64,000 nt of DNA from Bacillus sp. FJAT-49736 (lineage in GTDB: Bacteria > Bacillota > Bacilli > Bacillales > Bacillaceae_C), in assembly GCF_018343615.1 (NCBI RefSeq), contig NZ_JAGYPI010000003.1, forward strand, positions 62,001-126,000, given 5' to 3'. The translations under genes were made by a program, and so were the position numbers. Below are positions 1-8,469 of the stretch, piece by piece. The notes beneath the pieces were generated by a model. The model saw only the letters and a program-made list of their open reading frames with translations, ran no database searches and was not told the origin of the DNA. Each line of letters starts with the position of its first letter. Positions within the stretch are counted from its first letter, which is position 1.

Positions 1-103
1 AAAAATAAAGAGGACATTGTAAATATTTGTAGAAAGAAGTGGTATATACATATTATTGAAAGGGGGGAGAGCTGGTTTAAGTTATTTTTTTGATAAGGAT
101 GTT

Positions 104-126
104 TTCCAAAAGTAATACTTTTGGAA
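104..126. repeat. Perfect 10-bp inverted repeat upstream of hemF
   Basis: TTCCAAAAGT and ACTTTTGGAA are separated by AAT. The repeat lies about 125 bp before the hemF start. It is not followed by a T-run, so an operator or mRNA structure is more likely than a terminator. The rest of the first 250 bases shows no convincing gene. Confidence 0.5.
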
Positions 127-251
127 TTTGAATAGTTCTAAACTTGAATATGCTTCGAGGTGCCTATTAAAAGATGGTCTTTTAATTTCTCCTGTAGATG
201 CACCTTGTTATATCAAAAAAATTCCTTTGAGAAAGAAACTTAACCAGTACA

Positions 252-1169
252 ATGAAACCCATCTTAACTAAATTGGACAAGAATATGATCCGTACCTTTT
301 TCATGGAACTGCAGGACAGTATTTCAGAAGATATAGAGAAATGCGATGGAAAGGCTAAGTTTAAAGAGGAGATGTGGGAACGCCCCGGAGGTGGAGGGGG
401 TAGAACAAGAATTATAGAGAATGGTGATGTTATTGAAAAAGGAGGAGTGAATTTCTCCAGTGTACATGGACCTTTATCGGAAAAAGTTGCAAAAGGATTA
501 AATGTCGAGTCTGGGCAAGACTTTCTTGCAACAGGTGTGTCGGTCATAATGCATCCCAAAAACCCTATGGTTCCAATCATTCATATGAATGTTCGGTATT
601 TTGAAATTGCAGATGGGACATGTTGGTTTGGGGGAGGAATTGATTTAACTCCTATTTTCATCAATATAGAAGAAGCAAAATACTTTCATCAATACGTAAA
701 ATTCATTTGCGATAAGCACCATCCATCCTACTATCCTACCTTTAAAACAAATGCCGATGACTATTTCTTTATAAAGCATCGGAATGAAACTCGCGGTATC
801 GGCGGCATCTTTTTTGACAAATTGAAGAGTACAGAAGAGATCTCAATAGAGGACCGATTTGCTTTTACAAAGGATGTAGGTCTTGCATTTTCCCCAATTT
901 ATTCAAGACTGATACAAGATAACCGTGATAAGCCATATGGAGAAAAACAAAAACAATGGCAATTAGTTCGTAGAGGAAGATATGCAGAGTTTAATTTAGT
1001 ATGTGACCGCGGTACAAAATTTGGCTTGGATACGAATGGTAGAATAGAATCCATTTTAATGAGTCTTCCTCCAGAGGTGAATTGGCTGTACAACTACCAA
1101 GCGACAGAACCAAATGAAATTTTCACACAGAGTATGCTTAAAAAGGATATCGATTGGATTCAAATGTAG
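252..1169 (+). CDS. hemF: Oxygen-dependent coproporphyrinogen III oxidase
   Basis: HemF converts coproporphyrinogen III to protoporphyrinogen IX by two oxidative decarboxylations using O2, in the cytoplasm. The 305-residue length matches the family. Family blocks are intact: the glycine-rich GGGGRTRI near residue 48, GVNFSSVHG, the HMNVRYFE strand, HHPSYYPTFK, RGIGGIFFD, and the C-terminal RGRYAEFNLVCDRGTKFGL followed by MSLPP. The start is set by alignment of the N-terminus (MKP...FFMELQD) and an in-frame stop at 228; the ribosome binding site (GAGAAAG) is weak. Firmicutes normally make heme through coproporphyrin III (CgoX/HemQ) and use HemN/HemZ-type enzymes anaerobically, so a full-length HemF is unexpected. 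No other heme gene is nearby. Confidence 0.93.
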   Translation: MKPILTKLDKNMIRTFFMELQDSISEDIEKCDGKAKFKEEMWERPGGGGGRTRIIENGDVIEKGGVNFSSVHGPLSEKVAKGLNVESGQDFLATGVSVIMHPKNPMVPIIHMNVRYFEIADGTCWFGGGIDLTPIFINIEEAKYFHQYVKFICDKHHPSYYPTFKTNADDYFFIKHRNETRGIGGIFFDKLKSTEEISIEDRFAFTKDVGLAFSPIYSRLIQDNRDKPYGEKQKQWQLVRRGRYAEFNLVCDRGTKFGLDTNGRIESILMSLPPEVNWLYNYQATEPNEIFTQSMLKKDIDWIQM

Positions 1170-1315
1170 TTAATTCGTGAGCTCGTTCCCTTTTAGGACC
1201 AAAAGTGAAAGGGATGTGAGATGAGGCGTAGACAAGCACCGAATCATTTTACTTCCTTTGAAAAATGATAAACTAAATAGTGAACATTGTATTTACAAGG
1301 AGAAATGAACTGAAT

Positions 1316-1990
1316 ATGAGCCAAACAAAAACCGTAGTTGAAAAATTGAATATTTCAAAATACCCCACAAAGCTCATTCTAAATAAGCCAGAAGATATAC
1401 ATGATTTTGATGAACTAAAATATGACCCTGAAGTGAAGCAGGAACAATATGATGTAATCTTTCAATTTGTATTTAGTATTGAGGATTTCCATAAGCAGCT
1501 TCAGAATGTGATAGGAAAGCAGCTTGTAAAGGAAAGTGGATATTTATACATTGCTTATCCGAAAAAGAATAATCCGCAATATAAAGAATACATAGACCGA
1601 GACCGTTTTTTACAGGAAATTGCCTTAGATGAAGAGGGGTATATACCAGACAGCAATCTAAAGTTTTCTAGAATGGTTAGTTTAAATGAGGTTTTTACAG
1701 TAGTAGGTTTAAAGAGTGGACGAAAGAAAACCACAAAAGCAAGTAGCGCCAAAAGCCAATGTGTTGATGATTATATTGTGAATATAGAGGATATACAGCA
1801 ATATTTATATCAAAACAAAGAGCTCCTACAATTTTTTAATCAGTTAACACCAGGCTATCAAAAGGACTGGGCCCGATATGTTTACAGTGCAAAAAGAAAA
1901 GAAACACAAGAGAAAAGATTGGCGGAAATGAAGAAGGTTCTGTCAGAAGGTTTTAAAACAATGGATCTATATAAAAGGAATAAAAAATAA
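1316..1990 (+). CDS. YdeI/OmdA-family protein
   Basis: 224-residue cytoplasmic protein. The C-terminal third (FFNQLTPGYQKDWARYVYSAKRKETQEKR) is the typical YdeI / OmpD-associated C-terminal segment, seen in proteins loosely annotated as bacteriocin-protection or YdeI-like. The N-terminal 140 residues resemble a DUF3052-like domain (FQFVFSIEDFHKQ, SGYLYIAYPKK); this part is less certain. ATG 1316 is chosen over the in-frame GTG 1280 because AAGGAG (1298-1303) lies 12 bases before it. It stands alone between hemF and a hairpin. The molecular function is unknown. Confidence 0.72.
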   Translation: MSQTKTVVEKLNISKYPTKLILNKPEDIHDFDELKYDPEVKQEQYDVIFQFVFSIEDFHKQLQNVIGKQLVKESGYLYIAYPKKNNPQYKEYIDRDRFLQEIALDEEGYIPDSNLKFSRMVSLNEVFTVVGLKSGRKKTTKASSAKSQCVDDYIVNIEDIQQYLYQNKELLQFFNQLTPGYQKDWARYVYSAKRKETQEKRLAEMKKVLSEGFKTMDLYKRNKK

Positions 1991-1994
1991 ACAT

Positions 1995-2036
1995 AAATGC
2001 TGCTTACAATGCATTTAATGCATACAAGCAGCATTT
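1995..2036. terminator. Hairpin between convergent genes
   Basis: AAATGCTGCTT pairs perfectly with AAGCAGCATTT, with an inner ATGCAT-rich loop. It sits between the ends of two convergent genes and could end transcription from both sides, although the flanking T-runs are short. Confidence 0.6.
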
Positions 2037-2043
2037 ATGAGCA

Positions 2044-3441
2044 TTAGGCGCTTAGTTTCTCTTCTTCCTTAATGGTCAATGTTTTTCCCGTAAAACCAAA
2101 TAGAATGGTTAGGATCGGAGAAAGCAAACAGAAAAAGGAAAATGGAAGGTAATGAAGGGTATCTACCCCAAGAATATTGGTTAGAAACACTCCGCAAACG
2201 CTCCATGGCACGAGCGGATTCACAACGGTACCTGCATCTTCCAACACTCTTGAGAGATTCTTGTTTGCCAAACCAAGACGCTCAAACGGCCGTTGGAACG
2301 ATTCTCCTGTTAATATAATTGATAGGTATTGCTCCCCAATAAAAATATTAACCCCTATTGCAGTTAAAGCAGCTGCCATTACAGTAGTTCCAATCTTAGT
2401 TAATACTTTTCCCAGTGATTGTAACAATACTGGAATAATTCCTAAGGTAAAGGCAAGTCCCCCCATACATAATGCCAGAATGACTAGAGAAATGGTAAAC
2501 ATCATACTATTTAATCCGCCCCTAGTGAGCAAACTGTCAATGACCTTGTTTCCGGTAGAAGAAACATAGCCATTAAAGAGAATTTGAAACAATTCCTTTC
2601 CAGTTGGATGGAAGTGAAAAAAAGAAAGAATAACTGCAAAAATAGAATTAAAGGCTAGCGTAATGAAAGCTGAAACCTTTTTATAGGCAAAAATGGCAAG
2701 CGCTACAACAGGAAGTAAGCTGTACCAATGGACTAATTGTGTTTCAGAAAGTACTTCTTGTAATCTTGCAATTCGATTAAAATCAACATTTGTTGCACTC
2801 GGTGAAAGTAAAGCATAAATCATAAAACTAATAATAAAAGCCGGAACGGTTGTCCAAGCCATATTGCGAATATGATCAAATAAATCCACCTTCATAATGG
2901 TCGATGCAATATTCGTTGTGTCCGATAATGGAGACATTTTATCTCCAAAAAACGCTCCTGATACAATCGCTCCTGCAGTAATCGCCAAGGATGCATCAAG
3001 TGCAGTTGCAATTCCGATAAAGGCAACTCCCAAAGTAGCCGATGTTGTTAAGGAACTGCCAATTGCAATGCCGACTATTGATGTAAGGACAAAGACGATG
3101 GCATAGAAAAAATGGCCAGTTATTACTTGGAATCCTCCAAATACTAGAGTAGGTATTGTCCCGCTAATCATCCATGTGGCGATTAATAATCCAATTAAGA
3201 AAAAGAGAAATATTGCTGGCAGACCAGTCTTTGCTCCTTTAACCATACTTTCTTCTAATTTCTTAAAGGGAACTTTTTGGATAAAGCCATAAATAATTAA
3301 TAAAAATATCGATAATAAAATCGGGATATGCGGAGCTGCTGAGAATTTAATAATGCTGATACTAATCAACCCAACAATTAAAATGGCAAGGGTAAGTGCC
3401 TCCACTATGGTTGGGGTATAAGCTTTTTTCATTTGAAACAT
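2044..3441 (-). CDS. NhaC-family antiporter, probable tyrosine transporter (YheL-like)
   Basis: 465-residue polytopic membrane protein with about 11-12 hydrophobic segments and NhaC/YheL-type features: the SGAFFGDKMSPLSDTTNIAS loop, GALxxTTSAT-like helix and the C-terminal DAGTVVNPLVPWSVCG block. The family is named for Na+/H+ exchange. Here the gene follows a T-box whose specifier codon reads UAC, and comparative T-box surveys have assigned YheL-like proteins to tyrosine uptake, so tyrosine is the likely substrate (inference). ATG 3441 has an AGGAGGG Shine-Dalgarno 8 bases upstream. A longer reading to 3495 runs into the T-box terminator and is rejected. Confidence 0.88.
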   Translation of the reverse strand: MFQMKKAYTPTIVEALTLAILIVGLISISIIKFSAAPHIPILLSIFLLIIYGFIQKVPFKKLEESMVKGAKTGLPAIFLFFLIGLLIATWMISGTIPTLVFGGFQVITGHFFYAIVFVLTSIVGIAIGSSLTTSATLGVAFIGIATALDASLAITAGAIVSGAFFGDKMSPLSDTTNIASTIMKVDLFDHIRNMAWTTVPAFIISFMIYALLSPSATNVDFNRIARLQEVLSETQLVHWYSLLPVVALAIFAYKKVSAFITLAFNSIFAVILSFFHFHPTGKELFQILFNGYVSSTGNKVIDSLLTRGGLNSMMFTISLVILALCMGGLAFTLGIIPVLLQSLGKVLTKIGTTVMAAALTAIGVNIFIGEQYLSIILTGESFQRPFERLGLANKNLSRVLEDAGTVVNPLVPWSVCGVFLTNILGVDTLHYLPFSFFCLLSPILTILFGFTGKTLTIKEEEKLSA

Positions 3442-3470
3442 ATTGATGCCCTCCTGATGTATAAAAATAT

Positions 3471-3670
3471 AAAAAAGAGAGTCTCTATATCCCAATTAGG
3501 GACGAAGACTCTCCGCGGTACCACCCTAGTTAATGATGTTCATCATTCACTCTTTATTTTCCAAAACTTCTTCACGGTGTATTTCATTCTGCTTGTCGCC
3601 TGGATTTTCAGCCCCCCATCCAGTCTCTATTTGCTGCAATCAATAGAATTACTAAAGTCGTGATTTGGAA
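3471..3670 (-). promoter_or_regulatory. T-box leader with UAC (tyrosine) specifier
   Basis: On the minus strand the T-box core AGGGTGGTACCGCG occupies about 3525-3512. Stem I closes with TTCCAAA (3670-3664) against TTTTGGAA, plus CACG/CGTG. The specifier loop carries the AGUA and GAA loop-E halves, and the next triplet is UAC (3581-3579) followed by A. The terminator pairs GAGAGTCT (3513-3506) with AGACTCTC (3484-3477) and ends in six T. Uncharged tRNA-Tyr would stabilise the antiterminator and switch on the downstream antiporter gene. Confidence 0.93.
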
Positions 3671-3843
3671 TAAAAACTATTAACTTTTACACTTAAACGC
3701 TTTTAAGCTTTTATGCAATAAAGTAATTGATAACAAATATATCATGTTTTGAAAAATAATCAAGGGGAAATTTTTAGAAGGTACTCAACCTTGTTCCTAT
3801 AAGATATTCACAAAGGTTTCCTGAACTAATAAAAGAATTACTT

Positions 3844-3859
3844 TTTACAGATGTTCATT
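3844..3859 (+). promoter_or_regulatory. DeoR-like site upstream of deoR
   Basis: TTTACAGATGTTCATT differs at two positions from the site TTTACATTTGTTCATT in front of deoC. This suggests that the regulator also controls its own gene. The remaining 3700-3916 stretch holds the divergent promoters; I see no gene in it. Confidence 0.5.
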
Positions 3860-3916
3860 CTTTCGACATAGTTTGCTAAAATAAAGATAAAGTACGTTCA
3901 AATCTGGAGGATGGGC

Positions 3917-4879
3917 ATGGAACCAGAAAAACTTAAAAAGGTAATTGAGGCTGCGAGGCTTTATTACTTACTAGATTATAATCAACATCAGATTGCTGAT
4001 AAATTAGGGATTTCGAGACCTACTGTATCAAGACTATTACAAATAGCAAAGAACGAAGGAATAGTCCAAATAAAAATTATGGATCCAAATGAAGATGTTG
4101 AACAATTATCCGTTCAACTTGAAAAAAAGTTCAACTTAAAAAAAGCAATTGTTGTGTCAGTCCCTCAATATGAAGACAATATTATTAAGAACTATATAGG
4201 GGAAAAAGCAGCTGTATATTTGCATGATATCGTGAAAGATGGCGATATTATCGGTGTTACCTGGGGAACCACCTTATACCATGTTGCCATTTCCCTTAAG
4301 CAAAAATTTGTGAAAGATGTGAAGGTTGTTCAATTAAAAGGTGGAATTAGTCATTCGGAAACAAACAACTATTCCTCGGAAATCTTATATCTGTTTGGAA
4401 AAGCATATAATACAAACCCTATACATTTGCCACTTCCGGCTATAGTTGATCATATTGTCGTAAAGCAAGCGATGGAAGCTGACCGACATATAAAAAAAGT
4501 GCTGGATACTGGGAAAGAGGCGAATATTGCAGTATTCACAATTGGACCAACAAAATCAGAGTCCCTTCTATTCCAACTCGGATATTTTTCAGAAGAGGAT
4601 ACTCGCATGATATGCTCTAAAGGAGCTGGAGATATTTGCTCCAGATTTTTTGATAAAGATGGTAACATTTTGAATGAAAACTTAAATAACAGGACATTAG
4701 GTATAGACTTAAAGGATTTAAAGCAAAAAGAATATTCTATCCTAGTAGCCGGTGGACCGCAAAAAATGGAGGGGATTTATGGTGCTCTCAAAGGCGGATA
4801 TGCCAATGTAATCGTGATTGACCAATTTACAGCTAAGTTTTTGCTTGATAAACATGGGGACGGATCTCTTGTTTCGTAA
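3917..4879 (+). CDS. deoR: Deoxyribonucleoside regulator DeoR (SorC family)
   Basis: 320-residue transcriptional repressor of the SorC/DeoR type found in B. subtilis. It has an N-terminal helix-turn-helix (HQIADKLGISRPTVSRLLQIAKNEG, about residues 22-46) and a sugar-phosphate-binding domain (GVTWGTTLYHVA, GPTKSES, CSKGAGDICSRFFDKDG). In B. subtilis the protein represses the dra-nupC-pdp operon and is released by deoxyribose-5-phosphate. GGAGG at 3906-3910 directly abuts ATG 3911, so ATG 3917 with a six-base gap is preferred. It lies upstream of deoC and in the same direction, and similar TTTACA..TGTTCATT sites precede both genes. Confidence 0.93.
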   Translation: MEPEKLKKVIEAARLYYLLDYNQHQIADKLGISRPTVSRLLQIAKNEGIVQIKIMDPNEDVEQLSVQLEKKFNLKKAIVVSVPQYEDNIIKNYIGEKAAVYLHDIVKDGDIIGVTWGTTLYHVAISLKQKFVKDVKVVQLKGGISHSETNNYSSEILYLFGKAYNTNPIHLPLPAIVDHIVVKQAMEADRHIKKVLDTGKEANIAVFTIGPTKSESLLFQLGYFSEEDTRMICSKGAGDICSRFFDKDGNILNENLNNRTLGIDLKDLKQKEYSILVAGGPQKMEGIYGALKGGYANVIVIDQFTAKFLLDKHGDGSLVS

Positions 4880-4931
4880 ATGAAACTAGAGATTTGTCCC
4901 CTTTGTTCATCTGGGAAAATTTACAATTTTA

Positions 4932-4978
4932 CATTTGTTCAAATGATTATTTACATTTGTTCATTAAATTGATATATT
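4932..4978 (+). promoter_or_regulatory. deoC promoter with DeoR-type operator
   Basis: Promoter TTTACA (4950-4955), 17 bp, TATATT (4973-4978). The palindrome CATTTG-TT-CAAATG (4932-4945) lies just upstream. A second copy TTTACATTTGTTCATT (4950-4965) overlaps the -35 box. The arrangement fits repression by DeoR. Confidence 0.72.
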
Positions 4979-5065
4979 ACTTGTGTAAAGGTTTTCAAGT
5001 TTTTAAATGAAAAATCAATTTAAAGATAAATACGAACAACCATATATAGAAAGGAAGTATTTGAT

Positions 5066-5737
5066 ATGACTGGCTCGTTAGCACAAATGATTGATCATAC
5101 CTTATTAAAAGCGGATGCGACAAAGGCAGAAATTCAAAAGTTAGCAGAGGAGGCAAAAGAATATTCATTTGCTTCTGTTTGTGTAAATCCAACTTGGGTA
5201 AAAACAGCTGCGGAAATTTTAAAAGATACTCCGGTTAAAGTTTGTACTGTTATCGGGTTTCCACTGGGAGCAACTACAACCGAGGTAAAGGCTTTTGAAG
5301 CAAAAAACGCCATTGAAAATGGTGCTACAGAAATTGATATGGTTATTAATATCGGTGCTTTAAAGGACAAGCAATTTGACGTAGTGGAAAAAGACATTAA
5401 AGCAGTTGTGGAAGCAGCAAAAGGCAAGGCTTTAACAAAAGTAATTATTGAAACTTCCCTTTTAACAAACGAAGAAAAGGAAATAGCAAGTGAATTATCT
5501 GTTAAAGCCGGTGCGGATTTTGTGAAGACATCAACTGGGTTTTCTACCGGTGGAGCAACAGTAGAGGACGTAGCATTAATGAGAAAGGTTGTCGGACCAA
5601 CGATTGGCGTTAAAGCTTCTGGTGGTGTGAGAAGCTTAGAGGATGCAGAAAATATGGTCAATGCAGGTGCTACACGTATTGGCGCAAGCTCTGGTGTTGC
5701 CATTGTAAATGGTCAAACATCAACATCTTCTTATTAA
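5066..5737 (+). CDS. deoC: Deoxyribose-phosphate aldolase
   Basis: Class I aldolase that cleaves 2-deoxyribose-5-phosphate to acetaldehyde and glyceraldehyde-3-phosphate. The 223-residue length is normal. Visible motifs: [30 protein letters not shown], and the Schiff-base lysine K154 in FVKTSTGFS, followed by GVKASGGVR. An AGGAAG ribosome binding site precedes ATG 5066. It is the first gene of a deoC-cdd-nupC cluster for deoxynucleoside salvage. Unlike the B. subtilis operon, no pyrimidine phosphorylase gene (pdp) is present here. Confidence 0.97.
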   Translation: MTGSLAQMIDHTLLKADATKAEIQKLAEEAKEYSFASVCVNPTWVKTAAEILKDTPVKVCTVIGFPLGATTTEVKAFEAKNAIENGATEIDMVINIGALKDKQFDVVEKDIKAVVEAAKGKALTKVIIETSLLTNEEKEIASELSVKAGADFVKTSTGFSTGGATVEDVALMRKVVGPTIGVKASGGVRSLEDAENMVNAGATRIGASSGVAIVNGQTSTSSY

Positions 5738-5773
5738 TTATAAAGTTAAAGTGTTGTTGGTACATCACTACAG

Positions 5774-5808
5774 GTGGTGGTACATATTTATTCGATTTGT
5801 ACCACCAC
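5774..5808. repeat. 11-bp inverted repeat between deoC and cdd
   Basis: GTGGTGGTACA pairs with TGTACCACCAC across a 13-base loop. There is no T-run, so it is more likely an mRNA processing or stabilising hairpin than a terminator. Confidence 0.6.
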
Positions 5809-5863
5809 TCAAACTCAATTGACGACAAACATTAATAAATTTTTCCTGAGAGGAGAATGAAGT

Positions 5864-6262
5864 ATGGATGTGAAATGGCTAGTAGAACAAGCGATAGAAG
5901 CAATGCAAAAAGCATATGTTCCATATTCATCATTTAAGGTTGGAGCTGCATTACTAACAGATGATAATAAGCTTTATCATGGCTGCAATATTGAAAACGC
6001 TTCATACGGTTTGACAAATTGTGCAGAAAGAACAGCGATTTTCAAGGCAGTATCAGAAGGAGACAAGCAATTTAAAGCGATTGCAATTGTTGGTGATACG
6101 GAAGGCCCTGTTTCTCCTTGTGGTGCCTGCCGACAAGTTATTGCAGAATTCTGTGATGCAAATACGAAGGTTATTTTAGCAAATTTACGTGGAGATTATG
6201 TAGAAACTTCTATTGATGAGCTTTTACCCGGTTATTTTTCTAAAAAAGATCTAGACAAATAA
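5864..6262 (+). CDS. cdd: Cytidine deaminase
   Basis: 132-residue homotetrameric-type enzyme that deaminates cytidine and deoxycytidine to (deoxy)uridine in pyrimidine salvage. The zinc site is intact: the CAERTAIF motif with catalytic Glu, and PCGACRQVI supplying two cysteines. The start-proximal YVPYSSFKVGAALL is also typical. GAGGAGAA precedes the start. It lies between deoC and a nucleoside transporter, so imported deoxycytidine can be deaminated and its sugar then used through DeoC. Confidence 0.97.
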   Translation: MDVKWLVEQAIEAMQKAYVPYSSFKVGAALLTDDNKLYHGCNIENASYGLTNCAERTAIFKAVSEGDKQFKAIAIVGDTEGPVSPCGACRQVIAEFCDANTKVILANLRGDYVETSIDELLPGYFSKKDLDK

Positions 6263-6323
6263 ATTTCAATCATTTTGTAAACGTCATCATATAAACTAAA
6301 CTTACAACTAGGAGAAGACAACC

Positions 6324-7502
6324 ATGAAATATTTAATTTCTATTCTAGGTATTATCGTCGTCCTCGGACTAGCATTTTTGGCGAGTAATAACCGTAAAGG
6401 GATAAAATATAAACCGATTGCGATTATGATCGTAATTCAGTTAGCTTTGTCGTACTTATTATTAAATACTAAATTTGGTTTACTTATTATTAAGGGAATC
6501 GCAGATGTTTTCAGTAAGCTATTAGAATATGCAAACGATGGTGTATCGTTCGTTTTTGGCGGAATTGCTAACAAAGGGGAAGCTCCATTCTTCCTTAATG
6601 TCTTATTGCCAATTATCTTTATTTCTGTGCTAATAGGTATCTTTCAATATCTTAAAGTCCTTCCTTTTGTCATGAAATGGATCGGGCTATTGATTAGTAA
6701 AATTAACGGAATGGGAAAATTAGAGTCGTATAACGCTGTCGCCTCAGCGATGGTAGGACAATCAGAGGTTTTCATTACCGTTAAGAAACAATTACATCAT
6801 TTACCGAAGCATCGATTGTATACTTTATGTGCATCCGCTATGTCCACGGTTTCTATGTCCATCGTTGGTGCATATATGACCATGATTGAGCCAAAATATG
6901 TCGTTACAGCTTTAGTTATCAATTTATTCGGTGGGTTTATTATTTCTTCCATCATTAACCCATATACAGTAGACAGCAAAGAAGATATATTAGAGATTCA
7001 AGAAGAAAAACAAAGCTTTTTTGAAATGCTTGGAGAATATATTTTAGATGGATTTAAAGTAGCGATTATCGTTGGTGCAATGCTGATAGGTTTTGTTGCA
7101 TTAATGGCAGCCATTGATAATGTGTTTGATTTAATTTTCGGCGTTTCCTTCCAACAAATTTTAGGATATATCTTTGCACCAGTGGCATTTTTAATGGGTA
7201 TACCGGGAGCGGAAATAGTAAAAGCAGGAGGCATTATGGCAACGAAGCTTGTGACTAATGAATTCGTGGCCATGATAGAGTTAACCAAAATTAAATCTGG
7301 TTTAAGTCCTCGTTCTCTTGGAATTATCTCTGTCTTCCTTGTATCTTTTGCAAACTTCTCCTCTATTGGAATTATTTCAGGAGCGGTGAAAGGCTTAAGT
7401 GAAAAGCAAGGAAATACAGTTGCCAGATTTGGATTAAAGCTTCTGTTCGGAGCAACATTGGTAAGTGTTTTATCAGCAATTATTGTCAGCTTTATTTTGT
7501 AA
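6324..7502 (+). CDS. nupC: Concentrative nucleoside transporter NupC (copy 1)
   Basis: 392-residue inner-membrane CNT-family symporter for pyrimidine nucleosides. Family blocks are present: [24 protein letters not shown], the helix with [33 protein letters not shown], and [22 protein letters not shown] lies upstream. It closes the deoC-cdd-nupC cluster, so it is presumably under DeoR control. A second copy at 30260-31438 on the other strand is nearly the same protein over long stretches, for example the whole ESYNAVAS...INPYTVDS region. Confidence 0.95.
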   Translation: MKYLISILGIIVVLGLAFLASNNRKGIKYKPIAIMIVIQLALSYLLLNTKFGLLIIKGIADVFSKLLEYANDGVSFVFGGIANKGEAPFFLNVLLPIIFISVLIGIFQYLKVLPFVMKWIGLLISKINGMGKLESYNAVASAMVGQSEVFITVKKQLHHLPKHRLYTLCASAMSTVSMSIVGAYMTMIEPKYVVTALVINLFGGFIISSIINPYTVDSKEDILEIQEEKQSFFEMLGEYILDGFKVAIIVGAMLIGFVALMAAIDNVFDLIFGVSFQQILGYIFAPVAFLMGIPGAEIVKAGGIMATKLVTNEFVAMIELTKIKSGLSPRSLGIISVFLVSFANFSSIGIISGAVKGLSEKQGNTVARFGLKLLFGATLVSVLSAIIVSFIL

Positions 7503-7576
7503 TTAGACAATTTTAAACTTGTTAAATAATTTGTTGATGAAAAACTTTATGTTTATCTTTTGTAAAAGCGAGAAAG

Positions 7577-7612
7577 GCATTTCCTGCGAATCGTAGGATT
7601 TGCTTTTTCTTT
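7577..7612 (+). terminator. Terminator after nupC
   Basis: GCATTTCCTGCGAATCGTAGGATTTGC forms an imperfect hairpin in two parts (GCA/TGC and TCCT/AGGA) and is followed by TTTTTCTTTTT. Confidence 0.65.
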
Positions 7613-7681
7613 TTGATTTTTAAAAGCGCGAGTGTTGTAACAATAAAAAAGCGAGGTGAAATAATGCAGTGAAGAACGTCA

Positions 7682-8335
7682 ATGTTTTTAACTGCATTCA
7701 ATATGGGTAATGTCGGTTTATTTTTATCTGGAGCAACATTATTTTTAAATAGTTTAATGTTACTGGGAAAAGCAGATAAAAAGAGTGTAGGAGTATTTAA
7801 TTTGTTTGTAGGTTTTTTACAGATTGTTTTCCCACTATATTTAATTGCAATATCAGATCAAAATCATTGGACGATTTTTCATTTAGCCTGTGTATTCTTG
7901 TTCGGATTAACGTTTCTCTTTGTTGGAATCATTAATGTTACTGGAATAGATGGAAGTGGACTAGGTTGGTTTTCCCTTTGGGTAGCAATTATAGCCGTTG
8001 TATATATGGGGATTTACCTTATTCATGATCATGACATCATCAACACTATAACATGGGGAATGTGGGCATATTTATGGTTTTTATTCTTTTTATCCATGGC
8101 GCAAAATAAAAAAATAGATAGTTATATTGGCAAAATAGCATTTGTGCAGTCATGGATTACACTAACGATTCCTTCGATTTTTTCCTTAACAGGTGCGTGG
8201 AAAATCGAGTATGTTGAAAACATATGGATATTTGTTCAAGTGTTATCCATCATCTACTTCTGTGCTTGTACTGCAAAAATGATGATGGCAAACATGAAAC
8301 GTCGGAAACAACAAGATATAACGGTTACACTTTAA
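7682..8335 (+). CDS. AmiS/UreI-family amide or urea channel
   Basis: 217-residue membrane protein with about six or seven helices. Family signature blocks are clear: VGLFLSGATLFLNSLMLLGKAD, FNLFVGFLQIV, DGSGLGWFSLWVAI and WGMWAYLWFLFF. Members conduct urea or short-chain amides, often gated by pH. No urease or amidase gene is adjacent. The start is uncertain. A good Shine-Dalgarno (GAGGTGA, 7653-7659) serves an in-frame ATG at 7664 that meets TGA after two codons. The next in-frame ATGs are 7682 and 7703, and family alignment (MGNVGL...) favours 7703. The gene is otherwise intact. Confidence 0.85.
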   Translation: MFLTAFNMGNVGLFLSGATLFLNSLMLLGKADKKSVGVFNLFVGFLQIVFPLYLIAISDQNHWTIFHLACVFLFGLTFLFVGIINVTGIDGSGLGWFSLWVAIIAVVYMGIYLIHDHDIINTITWGMWAYLWFLFFLSMAQNKKIDSYIGKIAFVQSWITLTIPSIFSLTGAWKIEYVENIWIFVQVLSIIYFCACTAKMMMANMKRRKQQDITVTL

Positions 8336-8340
8336 TGTGT

Positions 8341-8384
8341 AAAAACTCCGCTGCGGGGATGTAGAATGCAACGGAGTTTTTTTG
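8341..8384 (+). terminator. Terminator after the AmiS/UreI gene
   Basis: AAAACTCCG pairs with CGGAGTTTT across a 21-base loop and continues into a run of seven T. Confidence 0.8.
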
Positions 8385-8469
8385 TACCTTTCTTTTTATG
8401 ACTTTTGACAAATATTGCTCACACGAAAAAAACTATCTTAATCCAATTAAAATCGAACTAAATAGAAAT

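Noticed and set aside
2044-3495. Longer reading of the NhaC-family gene that starts at 3495
   Set aside because: The extra codons lie in the T-box terminator and no ribosome binding site precedes them; ATG 3441 has AGGAGGG.
5134-5703. 189-codon open frame antisense to deoC
   Set aside because: Shadow of the conserved deoC frame on the other strand; no ribosome binding site or family match.
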